Below are positions 1 through 6,317 of a DNA stretch of 6,317 nt, one piece after another (within the stretch, counting starts at the first letter, position 1; each line of letters opens with the position of its first letter). The stretch lies in the NCBI GenBank assembly GCA_027023915.1, contig JALVUB010000200.1, positions 1 through 6,317 of the forward strand, written 5' to 3'. The notes beneath the pieces were generated by a model. The model searched no databases. It was not told the origin of the DNA and saw only the letters and a program-made list of their open reading frames with translations. The translations under genes and the position numbers were made by a program. The stretch comes from Sedimenticola sp. (GTDB lineage: Bacteria; Pseudomonadota; Gammaproteobacteria; Chromatiales; Chromatiaceae).

Positions 1-1
1 G

Positions 2-169
2 TACGTGGGCCGGGTTTTTACGCTGGATGAGCCTATCGTCAACGGTCGCGGCAAGCTGCGGGTCGATGACACCCTCTGGAGCATCGAGGGACCCGAGTGC
101 GAAGCCGGCAGCCGTGTGAAGGTGACCGGCGCCGACGGCGTGGTGCTGGTCGTGGAGTGTGTCGAGTAA
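2..169 (+). CDS. NfeD-family membrane protein (YbbK type), C-terminal fragment
   Basis: This is the last 55 codons of a gene that begins before the window, read in frame from base 2 to the TAA at 167-169. The visible peptide contains NGRGKLRVDDTLWSIEGP and ends VTGADGVVLVVECVE. That is the small beta-barrel (OB-fold-like) C-terminal domain of NfeD proteins, with the typical pattern of a Gly-rich 'NGRG' turn, a conserved Trp, an 'I.G....G..V.V' strand pair and a final hydrophobic strand. In the YbbK group this soluble domain follows membrane helices, and the gene usually sits beside an SPFH/stomatin-type gene (qmcA-like). The partner would therefore be expected just upstream, outside the window. 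The role of the family is thought to be membrane-protein quality control or membrane organisation together with the SPFH partner. The family call is fairly secure from the domain pattern; the subgroup and partner are inferred. Confidence 0.8.
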   Translation, partial: YVGRVFTLDEPIVNGRGKLRVDDTLWSIEGPECEAGSRVKVTGADGVVLVVECVE

Positions 170-178
170 CTTATTGCA

Positions 179-1777
179 TTGAAAAGGGAAAAAGAAAAAT
201 CCGCCAAGCCCGTGATTCAGCGGAGCACGTCCCGCTCCAGCGGCACGCTTTTGGTTTTGGTGGGGCTGGCGCTCATTGGGACCGGTATTTACGAGTTCTG
301 GCCGGCATTGAAAAAGAATTCATGGTTGACCGCCCTGGGCAGTAACAACAGCTGGATTCCGCTCCTTGCCGGCTTTGCTGTTTTTGTTCTCAGTTCTCTT
401 TCCGGCAGAAGCCGTATTCGTTCCTCCCCTCCTTCTTCCAGGGTCGTTTCTCCTTCGGCATCCACCCCTAAAATCCATCGAATTGCGGACAAAGGCAAAG
501 CTGCTAGTCAACAAAAAACAGCACTGCCCAGGGGTGTTCGTAAATTGGTTTTGGTGAGTGAAGTTGCTTTTGTGGGCCTGTTTATCGTCGTGGCGGCAAA
601 AATTTTCTTGCATTCCAACCAACAAACTTCCGGCACGCCGGTTCAAATCCAGAAAAAACAAGTACAACGCCCGGCCCAGGTTTCCAGCAAACGGGTTGCC
701 AACGCGCGTGCCACCCCGCCAAAGAGCGAGCCGGCGGTCAACCGCGCAATGAAGGGAAAACAGGCGCTCAATCAGACGGCGGCTCCCCTCGGGCCGCTGC
801 CCGTTGGGAAACAGACGGTGGTGCAAACCGTGCAAGCACCAAAAGCCGAGTCCTGGCACAAGCCCGCCAAAATTCCGGAAAAGTTGAAAAAGTTCCTGGA
901 TGAAATTGCGCGGGAGCCCTCCCCCTGCCCCCGGTTGCTTGCCGACATCGACCGCCTGATTTCACCAAAAGCCGATCTGGACAAGCTGTTCGCCCGGTTG
1001 CAGCGCTGCAAGTGGAAACGAAACACCTATAGCGAAGAACAGGAGAGCATCATACTTTTCCGCCACGATTGGCCCGATCCCTGGCCGGAGGAAAAGGCGA
1101 TCAGAAATGTGATCGCCGCCATGACCGAACGGGTCCAACCGCCCGACGGCGTCATGGTGTACCAGGTTCCCAGGGGAAAAGCGGTAACGATAGACGGGGT
1201 GCTGGATGAGGAGTGGAATGATTCCCTGGTGTTCGCGCCCAAGGGCTCCAAGGGCCGGATCTTCGTCAAAACCGACGGAGAGTTTCTCTATCTGGGGGGC
1301 GCCGTTCCAGGCAATCCGTCGGCATCGTCATTGGACAGCATGATGGTGGTTTTCCACCAACATCTCTCGCCCCATTTTGCCAATGAATATTTCTTCATCT
1401 ATGGCAGGGGGAGCGCGCCCAGCAAAGGCGTTCGAGGCAACAGAATCAAGCCTGAAGACGCACCCAAGATCAGCGACTGGCGCGAACGGGACAAGCTGCC
1501 GAAAAAGATCCGTTGGAAAACTTTCGATACCATCTACGACGACCACGTCTTCCCGGCTCCAAAAGCCGCCACCTATCTTCAGGGAGAGACGCGGATGTAT
1601 GAGGCCGCCGTCAAGTTGGAAGATATTCCCATTCCCAGAAACAGACCGTTTACGCTGGGAATCAATATTGACAAAACAACCGATGACGGCAAAAACCGGC
1701 AACCGGTATGGCCCTTTGAGCAGGATTATTCCACCGGCAATCCCAAGTGGATGGTTTGGCTGAAAATCGGCAACTGA
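179..1777 (+). CDS. Membrane-anchored protein with C-terminal CBM9-like domain, function unknown
   Basis: The 532-residue product is not recognised as a named protein. Hydrophobic segments lie at about residues 23-41, 59-75 and 123-143. The basic N-terminus and the basic stretch 76-122 suggest an N-inside topology with everything after residue 144 in the periplasm. Residues 145-230 form a Lys/Gln/Pro/Ala-rich low-complexity linker. Residues 231-320 look helical and hold two cysteines (Cys250, Cys277) that could form a disulfide. Residues 332-532 resemble a family 9 carbohydrate-binding (DOMON-like) fold: VTIDGVLDEEWNDS is the typical opening motif, and YEAAVKLEDIPIP then FTLGINIDKTTDDG fit the later strands. 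CBM9-like domains bind sugars in xylanases but also occur in proteins of unknown ligand. The gene lies nine bases after the nfeD stop, in the same frame. The only start near the 5' end is TTG at 179, and no good SD precedes it; GTG at 212 is an alternative. The reading frame is secure, the start is not, and the ligand is unknown. Confidence 0.75.
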   Translation: MKREKEKSAKPVIQRSTSRSSGTLLVLVGLALIGTGIYEFWPALKKNSWLTALGSNNSWIPLLAGFAVFVLSSLSGRSRIRSSPPSSRVVSPSASTPKIHRIADKGKAASQQKTALPRGVRKLVLVSEVAFVGLFIVVAAKIFLHSNQQTSGTPVQIQKKQVQRPAQVSSKRVANARATPPKSEPAVNRAMKGKQALNQTAAPLGPLPVGKQTVVQTVQAPKAESWHKPAKIPEKLKKFLDEIAREPSPCPRLLADIDRLISPKADLDKLFARLQRCKWKRNTYSEEQESIILFRHDWPDPWPEEKAIRNVIAAMTERVQPPDGVMVYQVPRGKAVTIDGVLDEEWNDSLVFAPKGSKGRIFVKTDGEFLYLGGAVPGNPSASSLDSMMVVFHQHLSPHFANEYFFIYGRGSAPSKGVRGNRIKPEDAPKISDWRERDKLPKKIRWKTFDTIYDDHVFPAPKAATYLQGETRMYEAAVKLEDIPIPRNRPFTLGINIDKTTDDGKNRQPVWPFEQDYSTGNPKWMVWLKIGN

Positions 1778-1778
1778 A

Positions 1779-2894
1779 TCAACCGGCTGGAAGTGTCACC
1801 ACTGGCGCGGATGAGTCGGGCGCCGGGGCCTGGAGCTGGAACAGCGCCAACAGGTAGTTGAACAACCGCTTGCTCTGCCGGTCCCTGGGGTCGATATAGA
1901 ACCAGTACCCCTTGTACTTCACCGCAAGATAAGCGTCTTCCGGGCGTTTCCTGGCCACCCGCACATGGAAGGGGATGATCCGTCTGCCTTTTTTGTTGAG
2001 GATCGGTTCGTTGGCGCTCCAGCCTTTTTTCTGGTGTTCCAACGGCGTGTCCACGCCCTTGGAAATGAAGGCCATGATGGCGAGAAGCGAACGAGACTGA
2101 ATGGTGATCTCGTCCGGCTTCCGGCGGGTCATCCGCGTGGTGACCCGGAAAACGTCATAGCGGGGGTCCAGTTTCAACAAGGCCCTGAATTCCCTGACCT
2201 GTTTTCGTTGTTTCGCGTTCAGGTGGCGGGAGATCACCATCGCCGGCAGCCTGCTTTTCTTGTCTGTTTGTTCCTGGAACTCGATAACCCCCTCGTCCTC
2301 GAGAGTGAGCAGCAGATGGATAACCCGCTGGAACCGGCCTGCGTTTTCAAGGTCACGGCGACGCTGGCTGTTGAGCTCAATCTCACCAGGCGGGGGAATG
2401 GTTGCAAAAGAGAGGTTCTCCACATCGTTGATCCGGTGGATGGCGGTGAGCAGAAGCAGATCCACCGTCCAGCCCGACTGGGCCATGGCGAACAGCGTGC
2501 GCACGGGGATGGGCACCAGCATCCGGCGGATGAATTCGTGGCCGGAGATGGGGGTATAGGTGATGGTGGGGCGTTCTGTATAGTGAATGTTGGCGTTGGC
2601 GCTCAGTTTGTCGGCGTTGGGGTCATTAAAGCCCGTGTCACCGCTGATTCCCGCCCCTCCCTCGTAGGTGTAGGAAGTGATGACGGAACTGACCGCCAGA
2701 AACGAGGGGAAATCCCAATATTGCATCCGCACCAGATTGAGCAGCATCTGTTGCCGGCTGGAATCGGCAATGGCTTCGTTGTAGTCAAAACGGTCGGCGG
2801 GTACCGTGCGCGGCCCCAAGGCTGTGCAGCCGCTCAGGACAAGCGCCAGCAGAATCACCAATGCGCATGAATTCCTTTGAAATGAAGGCAGCAT
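1779..2894 (-). CDS. Conserved hypothetical outer-membrane lipoprotein
   Basis: The 371-residue protein starts with a short lipoprotein signal peptide: Arg7, a hydrophobic core ALVILLALVL and the lipobox LSGC, with Cys23 as the lipidation site. Thr at +2 is not the inner-membrane retention Asp, so sorting to the outer membrane, periplasmic side, is predicted. The mature part opens with VPADRFDYNEAIADSSRQQM and continues into a Leu/Arg-rich helix and a Ser/Thr/Gly-rich strand region. It ends with DAYLAVKYKGYWFYIDPRDR followed by a helix. From memory these two blocks recur in uncharacterised proteobacterial lipoproteins of similar length, but I know no assigned function. The start is supported by a strong GGGAGAGG SD at 2901-2908, about six bases upstream. 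The gene follows the 118-residue gene by 17 bases, so co-transcription is likely. Its TGA is one base from the stop of the convergent CBM9-like gene, leaving no room for a terminator between them. Confidence 0.85.
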   Translation of the reverse strand: MLPSFQRNSCALVILLALVLSGCTALGPRTVPADRFDYNEAIADSSRQQMLLNLVRMQYWDFPSFLAVSSVITSYTYEGGAGISGDTGFNDPNADKLSANANIHYTERPTITYTPISGHEFIRRMLVPIPVRTLFAMAQSGWTVDLLLLTAIHRINDVENLSFATIPPPGEIELNSQRRRDLENAGRFQRVIHLLLTLEDEGVIEFQEQTDKKSRLPAMVISRHLNAKQRKQVREFRALLKLDPRYDVFRVTTRMTRRKPDEITIQSRSLLAIMAFISKGVDTPLEHQKKGWSANEPILNKKGRRIIPFHVRVARKRPEDAYLAVKYKGYWFYIDPRDRQSKRLFNYLLALFQLQAPAPDSSAPVVTLPAG

Positions 2895-2900
2895 GGATAA

Positions 2901-2908
2901 CCTCTCCC
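2901..2908 (-). promoter_or_regulatory. Shine-Dalgarno site of the lipoprotein gene
   Basis: On the minus strand this reads GGGAGAGG, a long purine-rich match to the anti-SD, with six bases before the ATG at 2894-2892. It fixes the start of the lipoprotein gene. It also lies inside the 17-base gap after the upstream gene, so the second gene of the pair can be initiated independently. Confidence 0.6.
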
Positions 2909-2911
2909 GCG

Positions 2912-3268
2912 TTACATGAGCCGCACCGGCTCCTCCCCCATCAATTGCAGCAGGCGGGCGCCGAGCTGCAATCCATAGTCGGTGAACTGCTCCAGGTCGC
3001 CGGGGAACTCGTCCGAGCCCATCTCCCGCTCTTCGCGTCCCAGCAGCACCCGCACCCGGTAGCGGCCATGTTCCCGCTCTCCCGGCGGATTCTCTTCCGA
3101 GGTGATGTACATCATCGGCTCGGATTCGCCCATGTCCACAAAAGCCATGATGTATTTGTAGTTCACCGGATCATCGCTTTCGATCTCGCCCAGCACCACC
3201 ACCGAAAAGGTGTCGATTTCATAGCGGCGCAAGGGGATGGCGGTCTGGATATGGGGCTTTTTCATCAT
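2912..3268 (-). CDS. Hypothetical acidic 118-residue protein
   Basis: I do not recognise this protein. It is 118 residues with 23 Asp/Glu against 13 Lys/Arg, and it has no signal peptide or membrane segment, so it is probably a small cytoplasmic protein. The alternating pattern in YEIDTFSVVVLGEI, KYIMAFVDMG, PMMYITSE and GRYRVRVLLG suggests a mostly beta sheet. A C-terminal helix follows (about residues 91-112, FTDYGLQLGARLLQLMG). It is the first gene of a two-gene minus-strand unit with the lipoprotein gene 17 bases downstream. It starts with two consecutive ATG codons (3268 and 3265) preceded only by a weak GGAA-type SD, so either could be used. It faces away from sufB across a 107-base AT-rich intergenic region. 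It is likely a real gene because of its operon position and balanced protein-like composition. Confidence 0.7.
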   Translation of the reverse strand: MMKKPHIQTAIPLRRYEIDTFSVVVLGEIESDDPVNYKYIMAFVDMGESEPMMYITSEENPPGEREHGRYRVRVLLGREEREMGSDEFPGDLEQFTDYGLQLGARLLQLMGEEPVRLM

Positions 3269-3312
3269 GGATTCCGTGGAAATTCAACACTACAAAAAAG
3301 GGTATTGAATGG

Positions 3313-3341
3313 GTGACAGCGAACGCCCATGATAATAACAT
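3313..3341 (+). promoter_or_regulatory. Candidate sigma70 promoter for the suf operon
   Basis: GTGACA at 3313-3318 matches the -35 consensus at five of six positions. It is followed after 17 bases by TAACAT at 3336-3341, which matches the -10 consensus at four of six. An alternative -10, GATAAT at 3331-3336, is a closer hexamer but sits 20 bases from TTGAAT at 3305-3310. The region is markedly AT-rich (6 G/C in the 30 bases 3331-3360) and is the only promoter-like DNA before sufB. The assignment comes from pattern matching only. Confidence 0.4.
3332..3340 (-). promoter_or_regulatory. Candidate extended -10 promoter for the minus-strand gene pair
   Basis: Read on the minus strand this is TGTTATTAT, an extended -10 (TGn plus a TATTAT hexamer with five of six matches). 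No good -35 lies 17 bases upstream (AAATGT). Transcription from here would leave a leader of roughly 55 bases before the ATG at 3268. It overlaps the candidate suf promoter on the other strand, so the two directions could compete. Confidence 0.3.
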
Positions 3342-3359
3342 ACTAAATTACTCAACATT
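3335..3359. promoter_or_regulatory. Candidate IscR-like (Rrf2 family) operator
   Basis: Aligned by eye to the type 1 IscR consensus ATASYYGACTRWWWYAGTCRRSTAT, this 25-base stretch agrees at 19 positions. The central part TACTAAATTACTCAAC is the best-matching block. The site overlaps the candidate -10 elements on both strands and lies 16 bases before the sufB start codon. IscR is an Fe-S-sensing regulator, so such an operator in front of suf makes sense. A chance match in AT-rich DNA cannot be excluded, and the outer right half (ATT) matches poorly. Confidence 0.4.
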
Positions 3360-3375
3360 TTGGGCTTGAGCGCAG

Positions 3376-4821
<1,446 letters not shown>

Positions 4822-4846
4822 GCCGGTTTTGATCCCCCCATCCCGA

Positions 4847-4876
4847 CCCTCTCCCAGAGGGAGAGGGAGAGGGAGA
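4847..4876. repeat. Palindromic GGGAGAGGG hairpin with GGGAGA tandem repeat between sufB and sufC
   Basis: CCCTCTCCC (4847-4855), loop AGA, then GGGAGAGGG (4859-4867) form a perfect 9-bp stem. The right arm runs into three exact tandem copies of GGGAGA (4859-4876), so a second register can pair the left arm with 4865-4873. No T-tract follows, so it is not a normal intrinsic terminator. The flanking C-rich sequence (CCCCCCATCCCGA, 4834-4846) together with the palindrome resembles REP-like intergenic elements that I recall from gammaproteobacterial genomes; family membership is not verified. Its position inside the operon could stabilise the upstream sufB message or reduce read-through into sufC. 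Confidence 0.75.
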
Positions 4877-4914
4877 TATACTAAAGAATTTCAATATCTT
4901 GGAGCAACAACATC

Positions 4915-5663
<749 letters not shown>

Positions 5664-5667
<4 letters not shown>

Positions 5668-6317
5668 TCACCGCCGAGCTGCAAAAAGGCTGGGCGAAAT
5701 CGCTGCTGGAGGCGGCAACCCCCGCTTCCGCCCCCTGGCTGGAAGAGATCCAGCGCCGCGCGGGTGGGCTGATCGAGCAGTTGCCCCTGGTCAACCGCAA
5801 GCAGGAGGCGTGGCGCTACACCAACGTGGAGCCGCTGCTCAAGGCGCGCTTCCAGCCGGTGGCGAGCCGCCCGGCGGGTTATGAAGGCGAAGTGCCGGAA
5901 GCGGTCACCCCCCACCGCCTGGTGTTCGTGGACGGCTGGTTCATGCCGCGGCTCTCCGACGTGGCGCTGCTGCCGCCTGAAGTGACCGCAGGCAGCCTGG
6001 CCGAGGCCATCGCCTCCGGCGACGAGCGGGTAAAGAACCGCCTGGGCAGCGTGGCTGAGCCGGACGCCCACCTCTTCACCGCCATCAACACGGCCCTGGT
6101 GAACGACGGCCTCTTTCTCCACCTGCCGGCGGGGGTGAAGCTGGAATCCCCCATCGAGCTCTTCTGGCTCAACAGCACCGACGGGGAAACGCCCCGCCTG
6201 GCCCAGCCGCGCAACCTGGTGATCCTGGAGCCCGGCGCCGAGGCGGTTCTCATCGAGCACCACCTGCCGGGCCAGGGCGGCCACTACCTGCACAACGCGG
6301 TGAGCGAGATCGTGCTC
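5664..6317 (+). CDS. sufD: SufD, Fe-S cluster assembly scaffold subunit (5' part)
   Basis: The reading frame from the ATG at 5664 stays open to the right edge, giving 218 residues of a protein that normally has about 420-440, so roughly half is visible. SufD is a structural paralogue of SufB. It pairs with SufB and one SufC in the cytoplasmic SufBC2D scaffold and is needed for iron acquisition by the complex. The N-terminus (MITAELQKGWAKSLLEAATP) is followed by LVNRKQEAWRYTNVEPLLK (residues 42-60), the typical SufD 'E.WRYT' signature. Next come LVFVDGWFMPRLSDV, the block HLFTAINTALVNDGLFLHLPAGV, and PIELFWLN leading into NLVILEPGAEAVLIEHH, the start of the beta-helix core. The start overlaps the sufC stop by four bases and has a strong SD. 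Partners expected beyond the edge are sufS (cysteine desulfurase) and accessory genes. The truncation is caused only by the window end. Confidence 0.95.

Noticed and set aside
1965..2870. 301-codon open frame on the plus strand
   Set aside because: It is antisense to the lipoprotein gene, which has a signal peptide, lipobox and strong SD. The plus-strand product shows no coherent fold pattern.
3269..3375. Small RNA or riboswitch in the divergent intergenic region
   Set aside because: I found no convincing stem set or known aptamer pattern; promoter and operator elements account for the region.
4847..4876. Hairpin read as an intrinsic terminator after sufB
   Set aside because: No T-run follows on the plus strand; the next bases are purine-rich, and sufC clearly belongs to the same functional unit.
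4832..4914. Possible small gene between sufB and sufC
   Set aside because: The only open frames here are short, low-complexity Pro/Arg/Gly products created by the repeat and run into sufC in the wrong frame.

Overview
The window looks like ordinary chromosome from a GC-rich proteobacterium, most likely a gammaproteobacterium. The evidence is the style of the SufB/SufC/SufD and NfeD sequences, the strong G/C bias at third codon positions in the suf genes, and a CCCTCTCCC/GGGAGAGGG intergenic palindrome of a kind I associate with gammaproteobacterial genomes. That placement is inference. I see no transposase, integrase, CRISPR array, tRNA or rRNA, and no convincing undescribed system.

Left part (1-1777, + strand): the last 55 codons of an NfeD-family membrane protein (YbbK type) run in from the left edge. 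They are followed at once, in the same frame, by a 532-residue gene of unknown role. Its product has three predicted membrane segments, a basic Pro/Ala-rich linker and a C-terminal domain resembling a family 9 carbohydrate-binding (CBM9-like) fold. It has only a TTG start and no good ribosome binding site.

Middle part (1779-3268, - strand): a two-gene unit encodes a 118-residue acidic cytoplasmic protein and, 17 bases further on, a 371-residue putative outer-membrane lipoprotein. Neither has an assigned function. The lipoprotein gene converges on the CBM9-like gene with one base between the stop codons.

Intergenic 3269-3375: an AT-rich divergent promoter region. It holds sigma70-like elements on both strands and a 25-base sequence that partly matches the type 1 IscR (Rrf2-family, iron-sulfur-sensing) operator.

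Right part (3376-6317, + strand): the start of a suf operon, with complete sufB, complete sufC and the first 218 codons of sufD. SufB, SufC and SufD form the SufBC2D scaffold that assembles Fe-S clusters, with SufC supplying ATPase activity. sufC and sufD overlap by four bases (ATGA) and are probably translationally coupled. sufB and sufC are separated by 93 bases carrying a 9-bp perfect hairpin and a GGGAGA triple tandem repeat, an unusual interruption of a complex-encoding operon. The operon starts directly with sufB, with no sufA, sufR or iscR before it. The cysteine desulfurase (sufS) and accessory genes would be expected beyond the right edge.
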